A DNA stretch of 64,000 nt from Paludibaculum fermentans (lineage in GTDB: Bacteria > Acidobacteriota > Terriglobia > Bryobacterales > Bryobacteraceae): positions 6,525,501 through 6,589,500 of the forward strand of contig NZ_CP063849.1 in assembly GCF_015277775.1 (NCBI RefSeq), written 5' to 3'. Shown here piece by piece: positions 51,177 to 62,400 of this stretch (its first letter is position 1; each line of letters starts with the position of its first letter). The position numbers were made by a program, and so were the translations under genes. The notes below the pieces were generated by a model. That model did no database searches and was not told the origin of the DNA. It saw only the letters and a list, made by a program, of their open reading frames with translations.

Positions 51177-52790
51177 TCACTGTCCCACCGCCAGCTTGTT
51201 CCCCAGCGGCGTGAAGGCACCCTGAAAGCTGCATAGCAGCGCATGGTCTCCCGCCGGTGCGCTGGCCGGGATGCGCATGTCCATCACTGTCAGGCCAGGA
51301 CTGATGAGCGCCGGAGTCACCCGGATGGTGTACTCCCCAAAGAAACATGACGCGGGTCTCAGGTACGTCCCTACCTGCTTCGCTGACCCCTCCGTCAACG
51401 CCTCAGTCGGCAGCCCAAACCCCGTAGCCCACAGCCGCACCGTCTCGCCCGGCTTCGCCGGAGTCGTGCACCCGGAAGGGCATAGCTCTCGTGAGCCCAC
51501 CAGGCTTCCGTCAAGGCGCGTCGCCACCACGTCGCCCCGCGCACTGAACAACGCCAGCGACGGAGCCAGCGACTCCTTTGTCACGAAATACGGCCAGCTC
51601 GTCAGGGTGCCGTTCGTCACCGTCAGCGGAAGCGTCGCCGCAGAATTGTCAAGAGTGGTGAGCACATCGATCTGGTCCTGGCCGCACTCCGGTGTCGTGG
51701 CCACGCTGCACATCGACCACACGTAGAGCGGCCGGAAGTTCAGGTTCACGCTCACGTTGCCCAGTTTCACCGGCATCGACCCGGCGGCGATCTCAGGCGA
51801 ATCCACCCAGGTGAGGCCGCCCGCCTGCGTTGTCGCCGGTACCAGATTCTCGCCCCTGATCTGCAGCCATGCGTTGGTGCCTACGCGGTCCGGGCGGCCC
51901 ACCATTTCCACACTGGTGATCACGGGTGCGTTCTTCGGCGGTGTCGTGGGCTGCACGACCCGGCCACTCACCACCCACTGATAGCCCCCGCCCGCTGTCT
52001 CGGTGACATTGATTGTCAGGTAACCGGTGGCGTGAGCGAACGCTCCGCCCGCTCCGGTCAGGTTCGTCCCCACCTGGGCCGGTGCTTTGGCGCCCACAAA
52101 GGCTGCGGTCGTGTTGAAGCTATCCTTGTCGTTGAGAACCCAGGTAGCGGCGTATTGTTGCAGGTCAGTCGAATCGCGCCACCGTGTCAGGTTCACAGTG
52201 ACGTTCCCGAACGGAGCGAAGGTTCCAGTGCCCGTCAGCCGGTTCCCGTTCCTGAACTTGGCGGCCGGCACCTGCAGGTTGGAGTTCTTCAACTGGATGG
52301 TCCGGACGTTGCCGCCGGCCGAGATGTCCAGGCCGGCCGTCAGGGTCCAGTTCTCTGTCCCCGAATCCTGGCTCAGGCGGACCTGCGCCGTGCCCCGCGC
52401 GTCCTGGTAGGCGCCTGTACCGCCTGTTATCACGGCTGGTCCGGCATATTGCAGCGGCGTCAACTCCGCCGAATCGAACTGAAACACCAACCGGTCCTGC
52501 CGGTTGAACGCCATTGTCACCGTCCCGCGTCCCGGTCCCGAACCCGTCCCCACCGTGCCGCGCGGCGCGCTGGTGAACTGCGAGATATCCATTTGGAGCG
52601 AGACTGTGCCCAGTTGTTCCACCCGCCCGGCCCCGACGTAGGTTCGCGGAGCCTCCTCCGGACCAGCCGGAGCCGCGAAGTCGATCGTCCCCGAAACATC
52701 CGTGAGCTTTGTCTGCCCCTGCGCCGCAATGCCCACAACTGCGGCGAAGACCAAAACTGTCCTTCGCTCGAACCTCATTCGCCTCCGCAC
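51177..52790 (-). CDS. Secreted protein with a TIGR03437-type C-terminal domain
   Basis: The protein has 537 residues. The start may be GTG 52790 or ATG 52778; both precede the signal peptide (RTVLVFAAVVGIAAQGQ). The first 290 residues are beta-rich (TVTMAFNRQDRLVFQFDSAE; AGPAVITGGTGAYQDARGTA, reminiscent of an allene-oxide-cyclase-like barrel). From about residue 290 it reads like the TIGR03437 family common in Acidobacteria: APVITSVEMVGRPDRVGTNA, VNLNFRPLYVWSM, PEAxR-like DQIDVLTTLDN and VRLWATGFGLPTEA. The role is unknown; it is probably extracellular. It is convergent with the giant gene (114-base gap with no feature seen). Confidence 0.82.
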   Translation of the reverse strand: MRRRMRFERRTVLVFAAVVGIAAQGQTKLTDVSGTIDFAAPAGPEEAPRTYVGAGRVEQLGTVSLQMDISQFTSAPRGTVGTGSGPGRGTVTMAFNRQDRLVFQFDSAELTPLQYAGPAVITGGTGAYQDARGTAQVRLSQDSGTENWTLTAGLDISAGGNVRTIQLKNSNLQVPAAKFRNGNRLTGTGTFAPFGNVTVNLTRWRDSTDLQQYAATWVLNDKDSFNTTAAFVGAKAPAQVGTNLTGAGGAFAHATGYLTINVTETAGGGYQWVVSGRVVQPTTPPKNAPVITSVEMVGRPDRVGTNAWLQIRGENLVPATTQAGGLTWVDSPEIAAGSMPVKLGNVSVNLNFRPLYVWSMCSVATTPECGQDQIDVLTTLDNSAATLPLTVTNGTLTSWPYFVTKESLAPSLALFSARGDVVATRLDGSLVGSRELCPSGCTTPAKPGETVRLWATGFGLPTEALTEGSAKQVGTYLRPASCFFGEYTIRVTPALISPGLTVMDMRIPASAPAGDHALLCSFQGAFTPLGNKLAVGQ

Positions 52791-53267
52791 TGTCCTACTC
52801 CGAGCCGTCCCCGATGCGCCCGATCCTGTCTGTAAACCGGCCGTTGAACCTGCCGCCGTTCATGGATCCGCAGATGAGGCTGTCCGCCCCTACCCGTGCC
52901 CCCAGCGCACGACAGCAGCCGCAGAATGTAACGAACCGCACAGATCAGGAATGGGCTCCTCGAGTTGAGATGAATTCTAGCATTCCGGCGCCCGCCCGGA
53001 TTTCCCGAGTGATGTCTTTGGGGCCCGAAGATAGCTGCAGTGCCCTGGTTCGCCGCTGGCGCGCATGCTCACCGGCCGAGGGCTCCTTCATGACGAGCGG
53101 TTGTCGATGGACATCCCCCATTGGTATCGGAGCGGCGGGCTGCGTGTAACAACCGTGACGCGCATCGCCATGTGGGAGCGGTGGAGGAAGGCGACGCGCG
53201 TGTGTCCTTCTCCAGGAAATTTTGTTGCCGGGAATGAGCCGCATCGCTGGCCCAAGAGGTGGTGTGT
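52791..53267. other. Intergenic region between divergent genes, no clear feature
   Basis: This 477-base gap separates the TIGR03437-type gene from the Ser/Thr kinase gene. It holds short overlapping open frames on both strands with no family likeness, no Shine-Dalgarno-supported start and no hairpin terminator. I see no consensus promoter by eye. It must contain the kinase promoter and may hold a decayed reading frame. Confidence 0.5.
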
Positions 53268-55658
53268 ATGGATAATTGCATAATCACCATGAATCGCGAA
53301 TCCTCCTGGGATGAAGTAGAAGCGATCTTCGCTGCGGCATTGGAGCGACCGGACACAGAACGGGAGGCATTCCTCGCCGACCGTTGCGGGGCAGACTCTG
53401 ACACCGCATCCGCGGTGCGGAAGTTGTTGAAGGCCCGGGACCGGATGGGCGACTTTCTGCAGGCGCCGATGCTGGACTTCCGCGGCCAGCTCTTTGGCGC
53501 ATACCGGGCGATCGAGGAGATCGGCCGCGGCGGCATGAGCGTAGTTTACCGGGGCGAGAGGGCCGATGGGCATTTTGAGAAGCCGACGGCGATCAAGGTG
53601 CTGCTCGTTCAAGCCACCTCCGCGCCGGAGACGAGGATTCTGGCCTCGCTGGAACACCCGCACATCGCCCGGTTGCTGGATGCCGGGATCACGGCGATTG
53701 GGTTCCGCTACCTGGTGATGGAACTGGTGCATGGGGTCCCGCTCACCGAGTACCAGGGGGCGGCCACCGTGGCTGAGAAGCTGCGACTGTTCCTGCAGGC
53801 CTGCAGCGGCGTGCAGGCCGCCCATCAGGCCCTGATCGTCCACCGCGACCTGAAGCCCGCCAATATCCTGGTGACGGCGGAAGGCACCGTCAAACTGCTC
53901 GACTTCGGCATCGGCAAAGTGTTGCAGCCGGCCGCCGAGGAGCAGACGTCGGGGCCGCGCGCTTACACCATGGACTATGCCAGCCCGGAGCAGATTCTCG
54001 GGTATCCGGCCAGCACCACCAACGATGTTTATTCCTTGGGCGTGCTGCTCTGCGAACTGGTGGGGGGACGGCTGCCGCGCCAGTTGTCTGAGTTGCCGTT
54101 GGACGAGGCCTTGCGCCGGCTGAAGGATGAAAACCCGCCGCTGCCACTAGAGGGAGACCTGGCGTTGATTGCAAGGAAAGCAATGCGCGCCGAGCCTGCC
54201 GAAAGGTATGAGTCGGCTGGGGCGCTGGCGCGCGATGTGGAGCGGTATCTGCAAGGACAGCCGGTGGAAGCCCGGGCCGCCACATGGAGCTACCGGGCCG
54301 GCAAGTTCGTCAAACGGCACCGCTACGCCGTGGCCGGGGTGAGCCTGACGCTTGTGTCGCTGGGCGCAAGCACAGCCTACGCGCTACGTCAGGCGGAATT
54401 GGCGGAGACGCGATTTGAACAGGTCCGCAGCCTGTCACGCTCAGTGCTGTTTGACTTGCACGATGCCGTGAGCCCCCTGCCCGGTTCACTGGCAGCGCGC
54501 AAGCAGATTGTGGACAGCAGCCTGAAGTACCTGGACGCGCTCGCCAGCGACGGCAGCGCCAAGGAGGATGTCCAACTCGATGTGGCCCGGGGCTACCTGA
54601 GGCTCTCGGATATCGAGGGCAAGGATCTGGGCGGCTTCAGCCTGGGGCGCTCGGCCGAGGCTTCACTTCACGCGCAGAAAGCGGTGGAGATCGCCCGCCG
54701 GGCGGTGGCGCAGCACGGCGCCAGCATCCAGGCCCGCGCCGTGTTGGTGGATGCGCTGGATTTCTCCACCACGGCATTCCTGCTCAGAGGGGAGGCGGAA
54801 AAGGCCATTCCCCTGGCGGAGGAGGGCGTCCGGCAAGCCGAGCATCTTCTGGCCGCGGCGCCACAGTGGGTGGAAGCCCAGTTGAGGCTGGCGACGGCGA
54901 CCAAGCAACTGGCCAACGCCTATCAACGAGGCGGCAAGAAGGAGCAGGCTGTCGCACTGTTCCGCCGTTCGATTGAGATGCGGAAGCGGCTGCTGGATGA
55001 CGCACCAAATGATCTCCACCGGATGCAGCGCTACGGCGAGGCGAACAACTGGCTGGCGGCTGCGCTGTTTGAGGGCAAGGACTATGCAGGGGCCGAGGTA
55101 GCCGTCCGGGAGGCACTGCGGATGAGTGAGCAGCTCGCTTCGAAGGATCGCAGGCAATACGGAGCCAATCTGTCGAGCGATGCCCTGCTGTTGTCGAATC
55201 TGCACCTCCGGGCAAAACGGTACGGAGAGGCTGTGGAACTGATGAAGCGTGTCCTGGCCATCCGGGAGGAGGTTGCCGCGGCGGAGCCGAACAGCGTCCT
55301 GGCGGCTATGCGGGTGGCTGCGGCCTTTGACCGGATCCAGAACGCCTACCGCAAATGGGGGCGCCTCCCCGAGGCCCTGGAAGCGGGCGAGACGGCGCTG
55401 AGCAGGGTGCGAAAGATCCGCGAGATCGATCCAGCCAACGCGTCCGCCAACCAGGAACTGGTCTACGCCATGGTCGACCTGGCGCTGACCCGGAAAGCCG
55501 CGGGCCAGGAGCAGAAAGCCTGCGAGCTGGCGCAGGAGGCGCTCCGTTTCATGAAGACGCCGCCCAAGGGCATGAGCTCGTCGGTGGGCGCCAGCGTGAA
55601 GGAAGCGGAGAAGATTGCGGAGAAGTGCGGCGGATCACTCGCCAGGGGTAAGCGTTGA
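53268..55658 (+). CDS. Membrane Ser/Thr protein kinase with C-terminal TPR repeats
   Basis: The protein has 796 residues from ATG 53268, which has AGAGGTG upstream; ATG 53289 is an alternative. Residues about 10-70 form the helical 'head' typical of Acidobacteria kinases (SWDEVEAIFAAALERPDTER ... FLQAP). The kinase domain follows: glycine loop IGRGGMSVVYRG near 86, AIKVLL Lys near 108, catalytic loop IVHRDLKPANIL near 190, DFG near 212, and YASPEQILGYP. A single TM lies at about 353-373, then TPR-like helices (about 400-790) that would lie outside the cytoplasm. It is convergent with, and overlaps by 24 bases, an ECF sigma-factor gene. Confidence 0.93.
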   Translation: MDNCIITMNRESSWDEVEAIFAAALERPDTEREAFLADRCGADSDTASAVRKLLKARDRMGDFLQAPMLDFRGQLFGAYRAIEEIGRGGMSVVYRGERADGHFEKPTAIKVLLVQATSAPETRILASLEHPHIARLLDAGITAIGFRYLVMELVHGVPLTEYQGAATVAEKLRLFLQACSGVQAAHQALIVHRDLKPANILVTAEGTVKLLDFGIGKVLQPAAEEQTSGPRAYTMDYASPEQILGYPASTTNDVYSLGVLLCELVGGRLPRQLSELPLDEALRRLKDENPPLPLEGDLALIARKAMRAEPAERYESAGALARDVERYLQGQPVEARAATWSYRAGKFVKRHRYAVAGVSLTLVSLGASTAYALRQAELAETRFEQVRSLSRSVLFDLHDAVSPLPGSLAARKQIVDSSLKYLDALASDGSAKEDVQLDVARGYLRLSDIEGKDLGGFSLGRSAEASLHAQKAVEIARRAVAQHGASIQARAVLVDALDFSTTAFLLRGEAEKAIPLAEEGVRQAEHLLAAAPQWVEAQLRLATATKQLANAYQRGGKKEQAVALFRRSIEMRKRLLDDAPNDLHRMQRYGEANNWLAAALFEGKDYAGAEVAVREALRMSEQLASKDRRQYGANLSSDALLLSNLHLRAKRYGEAVELMKRVLAIREEVAAAEPNSVLAAMRVAAAFDRIQNAYRKWGRLPEALEAGETALSRVRKIREIDPANASANQELVYAMVDLALTRKAAGQEQKACELAQEALRFMKTPPKGMSSSVGASVKEAEKIAEKCGGSLARGKR

Positions 55659-56156
55659 GGACAGCCGGGCGAACAGCCAGGTGCGGGCAAACTCCCAATC
55701 GCGTTTGACTGTGGCCAGGGACACTTCAAGCACCTCGGCAACCTCCTGCAATTCCAAGCCGCCGAAGAAACGCATTTCCACGACCCTGGCTTTGCGCTCG
55801 TCGTGCAGGGCCAATTCCCGCAGGGCGCGATCGATGTCGATGACGCGATCAAGGGCCATGGAGCCGTCGGGGCCGCTGAATTCTTCATCGCCGCTGAGGG
55901 AGAGCTGATCGCCACCGCCCCGGCGTTCAGCCATGCGGGCGCGGACGGCGTCGATGAGCAACATGCGCATGGTGCGGGACGCGAGGGCCAGGAAGTGGGT
56001 GCGGCTTTTCCACTCTTTACTGGAGAGGCGCAGCCAGGCCTCATGCACGAGTTGCGTGGCCTGCAGGCTGGGACGGCGGACGGAACGGCTGAGATGGACA
56101 ACGGCGATCTGGCGCAGTTCGGAGTAAACCACGTCGATGTCGGACTGCTCGGACAT
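55635..56156 (-). CDS. RNA polymerase sigma factor, ECF (Sigma70_ECF) family
   Basis: The protein has 173 residues. Region 2 is recognisable (VYSELRQIAVVHLSRSVRRP then LQATQLVHEAWLRL and FLALASRTMRMLLIDAVRAR), and region 4 forms the helix-turn-helix at the end (EMRFFGGLELQEVAEVLEVS, TVKRDWEFARTWLF). The sequence is of the PF07638 type, which in Acidobacteria and Planctomycetes usually neighbours Ser/Thr kinase genes rather than classical anti-sigma factors. That holds here: the convergent gene is a Ser/Thr kinase. A 68-residue kinase-head protein is encoded 30 bases upstream on the same strand. Confidence 0.93.
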   Translation of the reverse strand: MSEQSDIDVVYSELRQIAVVHLSRSVRRPSLQATQLVHEAWLRLSSKEWKSRTHFLALASRTMRMLLIDAVRARMAERRGGGDQLSLSGDEEFSGPDGSMALDRVIDIDRALRELALHDERKARVVEMRFFGGLELQEVAEVLEVSLATVKRDWEFARTWLFARLSSTLTPGE

Positions 56157-56186
56157 CCTCCTATTATGCGCAGGGCGAACGACGGG

Positions 56187-56393
56187 CTACGGGCCCCGCC
56201 TGATAATCCGCAACGGCGCTTCGAGGAAGACGCCCATCCGTTGGTGAGCGTCCAGCATACGAAGGAGTTCCTGAAGAATCTCCGGCTCCTGTGCGCTGCG
56301 CTCAGCCACGAAAACGGACCGAGCCTCCTCCGGTTGCTCCAGCGCCTGGGCGAAAAGTATTTCGACGCGATGCCAGGTTTCATCAGAGTGCAT
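56187..56393 (-). CDS. Free-standing Ser/Thr-kinase N-terminal 'head' domain, 68 residues
   Basis: The product starts MHSDETWHRVEILFAQALEQ and continues through LLRMLDAHQRMGVFLEAPLR before stopping at TAG. It matches, position for position, the N-terminal head of the kinase at 53268 (SWDEVEAIFAAALERPDTER ... LLKARDRMGDFLQAP), but ends exactly where the kinase domain would begin. No kinase sequence follows; the next gene, 30 bases on, is the ECF sigma factor. It may be the stump of a deleted kinase or a real stand-alone adaptor. Co-transcription with the sigma gene is likely. Confidence 0.65.
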   Translation of the reverse strand: MHSDETWHRVEILFAQALEQPEEARSVFVAERSAQEPEILQELLRMLDAHQRMGVFLEAPLRIIRRGP

Positions 56394-56477
56394 GGCCCGG
56401 TCCTTTGCGGATTCTCCCCGCCGGAGACGGCCTCCGAGGTCCGTCTCCGGCGGCTCTCCTCCGGAGTCGAAACGGGT

Positions 56478-59400
56478 TTACGGTGCGTTGGCCGAGATCC
56501 AGCTGTTCGCCAGAGACTGGCCGCAGCCCAACCCGCCCGCCTGGAAGCCCAGGATCGACGGCGCCTTGGGCTGGATACTGAAGCCGTTGGGGCCAATGGT
56601 CGGTTGGAACCCGAGGCCGCCGACACCGTTGAGTTGAGGAGCATTGCCGAAGCCTGGGGGCAGGACGTTGTTGGCCCCGGGTGCCGTCACGCCGCAGCCC
56701 GCCGGATTCCCCGCCTGGATCCCATTGATGAAGCCGTCAGCGAAGGGCAGGTCTTCGGTGTCAAAGTAACTGGCGACTTTGTTCACGGCCTCGCCGTAGT
56801 TGGATGCCGCCTTGGCCGACTGGCTCCATGCGGTCGCCAGGTCGAACCCGGACGGACTCACTTTCCCGAGGAAGTCACCCAGGAAGTAGAGGATGTTGCC
56901 GCTAAACCCGAGTCCCGTTCCAGCGACAGCGCCGGAGGCCTTGAGCATGTGATTCTCCTTGATCATCAGCATGTACTCCACCGCGGCGACGCGCCCGCTG
57001 GGATCGGTGTAGTTGAGCGGATTATTCAAGGCATAGGCGTAGGGGTGCTGCGACTTCGGATCATAGAACGAGCCCAGCACCGGATCCTTCTGCAGGAAGC
57101 GGCCGAGGGTGGGATCGTAGTCGCGAGCCTGCATGTGGTAGGTTCCGGTTTCGATATCCAGGTAAGCGCCCGTGTAGGTGAACGGATTGTAGCGGACGGC
57201 GGAGAAGAGGAAGTTGCCGTTGTTCTGCAGCATCTCGCCCCAGGCGTCGTAAGCATAGTTCTGGACCACGGTACCGGAGGCATCGGTGATGGCCCAGATG
57301 GAGCGCATCAACCCGGGTATATAGAAGAAGGCGTTGGCGCCCTGCGTCAGGAACAGCGGTTCGCCGGTATCCGGATGCAAGGTGAAGCGTTCGAACACGG
57401 TGCCGAAGTTGTACATCTGCACGAGGTTCAGTCCGTCGTAGACGTGGTCGAGGTCAGCGGAGCGTTTGATGCGGCGGCCGAACATGTCGTTGTTGGCGAA
57501 GATGTTCGCTCCGGTCTTCATCTGGTTCATGACATCGAAGGTGAAATTGGTGGCTCCGCGGGCGGTCTGGTTGCCCGAGGCGTCGTATGTGAAGGCGTTG
57601 GCAGCGTTCTGCACCAGGCGGTGATCGGTGCCGAACACGGCGCCGGAATCCAGGCGGTTGCCCGCCGCGTCGTAGGACCAAGTCCGGCTGCGGTTGCCCA
57701 AGCCCGCCGAGGTGATGGTCTCGCCCGTCAGGCGGTTGAGTGAATCGTAGGTCCAGGCGATGGTGCCGTCGTTCATGACCGCGCCGGTCTTACGGCCGAC
57801 CGCGTCGTAGCTGAGCAGCCACGAGCGAATGACCCCGCCCGAGCCATTTCGTAGGATCAGGCTGGTCAACTGCCCGCGGCCGTTGTAGGCGTAGGCGACG
57901 GAAGCCCCGTTGCTGTGCGTCATCAAAGTGCGGCGCCCGTTGCCGTCGTACGTGAAACTGGTGGAGTTCACGCCGGTGGCGATCAGTGACAACCGGCCGT
58001 CTGTGTCGTAGGAGTAATTGGTGATGCTGCCGTCGGGGGCGGTGAGCGAAGTCCGTCGGCCGGACTGGTCGTAGGCGACACTTACCGTGCGGCCGCCGGT
58101 CTGCGTGGAAGTGACAAGACGGTTGGCCGCATTCCAGGTCATTGCGGTCTGCAGCGTGGTGAGGCCATGCACCTCTGTGCCCTGCAAGAGGCGTGAGAGG
58201 TTATCGAAGGTGTAGGTGATGTTGCGGTCCGGGCGGGTTTCGGTAGCGATACGGCCGTAGCCGTCGTAGCTGGTCTGAATGACGCCACCGGTGGGCCGCG
58301 TGAGGGAGGACAGCATGGAGTCGGGCGACCAGACGGAGGAGGTAGCGCCGCCGTCCGGTGTTGTGTGGGCTGTTTCGCGGCCCGCTCCGTCGTAGAGGAA
58401 AGAGGTCTGGCGGCTGAGCATGTCGATGCTGGCCGAAACCTGGCTGCGAGAGTTGCGGGTGTACTGGTGGGTATGGCCCTGGGCGTCGGTGACCGACACC
58501 AGTTCGGCCGCGCAGTTGTAGCCGTAGGTAGTGGCCTGGTTGAGTCCGTCGATCGCGGAGGCCAGCTTGCCGAATTCATTCCAGCTATACCTGGCCAGCG
58601 TGACGCCGTTCTGCTTCACGGCGGTGACCTTGTTGTAGTTGTCGAACTCAATCTGGGTCTGGACGCCGTTGGCGTCGAACCAGCTCACCAGGTTGCCGGC
58701 CGAGTCATAGGAGTAATTCCACGTTGCGCCGCTGGGCCACCGTTCCGAGATCATGTCTGAAGTTGCGTTGTAGGCAAACGTCTTCGTGACGCCGCCGGAG
58801 GTGCGGGTAATGCGCCGCGCCTGCGCATCCCAGGTGGACGACTCCGACTCCACCAGGACGTTGGCGGCGTTGCGCACCTCGCGGGTGAGCAGGTTTCCGG
58901 TGGCATCGTAGATGTGACGAACCGTGTCGCCATTCGGCTTGGTGATGGTATCGATGAGGTTCTGGGCCGTGTACTGGTAGCTGGTGACGAGGGGGCTGCC
59001 CACCAGCGGGGTATTCGCCTCGGAGAGCAGATTGCCGGCGGCGTCATAAGTGAAGACCGCGCGCCGGCCGGAGGGCAGTTGGATGCTGGTCAGATGGTTG
59101 CCGGCATCGTAGGTGTAGGTGGTGGTGCGGCCGGTGCCATCGTTGCGCGACAGCAGGTTGCCCTGGGCGTCATAGGCTTCCGTCACGATGGTGCCGCCGG
59201 GCAGGGTCACGGTGCGGGTGCGGCCCGTCACATCGTAGGCGATGGATGTCTTCTGGCCGGCCGCATCGGTGGAGGAGATGACGCGGCCAGTAGCGTCATA
59301 TTCCTCTTTAATCCCCGTGCAGTTGTTGGGCGAATGGATTTCCGTCAGGTAGTGCGTCGAGCCGAGGTAAACGAAGGTGGTGACCTTGCTGAGCTGATCG

Positions 59401-62400
59401 GTGACGCTGAGCAGGCGGCCTAATGAGTCGTAGGTGTAGCGCAGGCGGGCGCCGCGGGTGTCGGCCATTTCGGTGATGCGGCCCGAGCCGTCGCGGGTGA
59501 TGACGACACTGCGTCCGGTCCACGAAGTCACGCCATTGGGGGCGACCTGGGTCCTGTTGCCGGCCCGGTCCTGGATTTCGGTGACCAGGCCATTGGACAG
59601 CAGGAACGTCAGCCCTTCGCGTGTCTTCAGCCGGAAGTTGCGGGGATTGTAGGGCTGGAACGCGGCATTGCCGCCGAGACAGACCATGCCCTGGGCACCG
59701 CCGAAGAACTGCGGGCAGTCGAGATTGACGAGCTCGTCTCCAGAGCCGGCCGGAGCCACGTAGTTGTTGTCCAGAGTCGGGAAGAGGGGATTGCTCTGGA
59801 TGGGCGCGAAGGCGAATTTGGCGCGGCGCCCGCTGGGCAGCGTGACGAAGACATTGAACGAAGCATCGGACCGGAGGTCGAACTCTCCGTAGCCGAGAGA
59901 CCAGCCACGGCCGAAGTCGTTGGCATAGGGTTTGGTGGAGTTATAGATGCGCCGCATGACGATGGGCATGCCGGCTGTGGCCACGGTCATGTCGTTGAAG
60001 GTGACCGAGAAGGCCCCCGGTTTGTATTCACCGGAGCTGACGATGATTTCCTGGAACGCCGTTGCCACCTGGGTCTGGTCGCGGCCCACCAGCCGGATGA
60101 GATAGGGATTGTCGGCGAGCAACGAGCTGGGCAGAACGGCCAGCGCCGCATTGGTCACATTGGTGGTGCCCTCAGCGAGGCGAGTCCAGGAGGCATCGCC
60201 CTTCACCTGGTATTCGAGTTCCCAGGACTTGAGATTGGCATCGATCACCGAACCACGCACGGTGACGTCGCCGGAGACCGTGGTGCTGGGTGCGGGCGAG
60301 AGGATGGTGACGGTGGGGGGCGTGGTGTCGGCGCCGCTGACGGTGACGACGAAGCTCTGCGTCACGCCATTGCCGAAGGTGTCGCCCACACGCACTGTTA
60401 CGCTATTGGCGCCCGTCTGGTTGGCCGCCGGGGTCCACTGGATCTTGCCCAGGTTTGAGACGGTCATGCCGGTGGGGGCGGTGAGCAGGTTGTAGAGCAG
60501 GCCGTCGTTCTCAGGGTCGGTGGCAGTGACCTGGTAAATGTAGAGTCCATTCACCTGCGATTGTGTGGGCGCCGTGGAGGTGATGACGGGTGGACCGTTC
60601 ACCACGGCCGAGACGGTGATGTTCCAGGTTTGAGTCGCAATCGCGCCGATGATGTCGCGCACTTCCAGCGTGACCGGGTTGCTCCCGATTTGGGCGACGG
60701 CGGCATTCCAGAGCAGGACGCCGGTGAGCGGGTTGATGGTCATGCCATTCGGCGCCGCCCGGAGGGACCACGTCAGCACATCGCCGGCATCGGCGTCGGT
60801 CGCCTTGGGGGCATAGCTGTAGGTCTGGCCCACGCGGCCGGTGGGCGGTGGGGTGGTGGTGATCACGGGGCCGTGGTTCTGGTTCACCACCAGCAGCGAC
60901 CAGGACTGATTGGCTGTGGCGCCAGCTATGTCACTGACCCGGACGGATACCGGAAATGTTCCGGCGGAGGACGGGGTCCACTGCAGCAGGCCGGTGGAAG
61001 GGTTGACGGTCATGCCGCCGGGCCCGCTGACGAGGGCGAAGGTCAGCACCTCGCCCGCATCGGGGTCGGTGGCTTTCAACGTATAGGCATAGACGCGGCC
61101 TACGTTGCCGCTGGTGGGCGGCCGGGAGCTGAAGAGTGGTGCATTGTTGATGACCTGGGTTTCGACAAACAGGTTGAAGGCTTGAAGGGCTTCACGGCCC
61201 TTCGAATCGCGAACACGCAGTTGAATGCGATAGGCGCCGCCCTGCCCCGCACCGGGCGTCCAATCGAGGCGGCCGGTGGAGGAGTTGATGGTCATGCCCT
61301 GGGGCGGCGCGGTGAGCAGCCAGGTGAGCACTTCGCCGGCATCGGGATCGGCTGCCACGGGCATGTATTGGTAGGCAACACCGGTACGGACCCGTGTGAT
61401 GGGGCTGCTGGTGATGGTGGGGGGTGTATCGCCGCGCTGGGTGCGAGGGATGGGGGTGGCGGAGGATTCCGTGCCCAGCGGCGACTCCAGTCCTTTCGCG
61501 TCGACCCAGCGGACGTTGTAGAAGTAGGTTGTACCGTTGGTGAGGCCCTGGTCTGAGTAAGAGCCCAGGGTGGTCACCAGCCCATTCCGGATGGACGTCG
61601 CTCCGGCAGCGCCGCTACGCCGGTAGATGTTGTAGGAAGCCGCGCCCGGCACGGGTGTCCACTTGAGATCGGCGCCGGAGTCCTTAAACCGGGAGATCAG
61701 GTCGTCGACCGCGGTGGTGGGGCCAAGCCCGATCAGCAGTTGTGCAGCGGCGACGTTATTGGTTTCGTCGCCTTCCGTCACCGCGGCCGCCGTATCGGCG
61801 GTGACGACGAGGTTCAACGCCCCCGCCGGCGGGTTCAGCCATACCACCTGGACGTCCTCGAACTCGCCCGGAGCCAGCGGGTGCGAAGTGTTCACCGCAC
61901 CCAGCAGCGGCCCGCCGGAACCATTGCGGAACTCCACGCGGTGGACGCCGGCTGGGCTCGATCCCCCGTTGCCGATGCGGGCGAGCAGCAGCGTCTGGGC
62001 CGGGAAGTTGCTGTCGATGCGACGCAGCAGCGACGGGACGAGATCCGGTGCGGAGTTGGGCGCAGTCAATGAAGTGGGCAGTAGTCCGTTCACGCGGAAG
62101 TTGTTCAGGCCGGGTGTCAGCCAGTTGGGGGTGACAACGCGGGGAACTGTCAGGTCGTCGTTGATGTTGGTGATGGAGTAAGCGTGCTGATTCCATAGCT
62201 TGCGCGAGTTGGCCCAGTTACCGTTTGCGCCGGAATAGACGCGTACGCCGAGTTGGGGCGTGGCTCCGCCGGGCACCGCCGGGACCACGATGTCGGCATG
62301 CCCGTCGCCATCCACATCGGCCACTACGGGCATCTCCAAAGCGGTGCTCGACGAGCGTGGAAACTGATTCAGGATGGCGCCGTCGGTGCCGCGGAAGATG

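Noticed and set aside
52709-53149. A 146-codon plus-strand frame in the gap before the kinase gene
   Set aside because: It starts antisense to the TIGR03437-type gene, has Ser/Pro/Arg-rich low-information sequence, and lacks a ribosome site.
55803-57743. A 646-codon plus-strand open frame across the ECF sigma gene and RHS 3' end
   Set aside because: It is antisense to clearly recognisable sigma-factor and RHS-core sequences and has no domain or start signal of its own.
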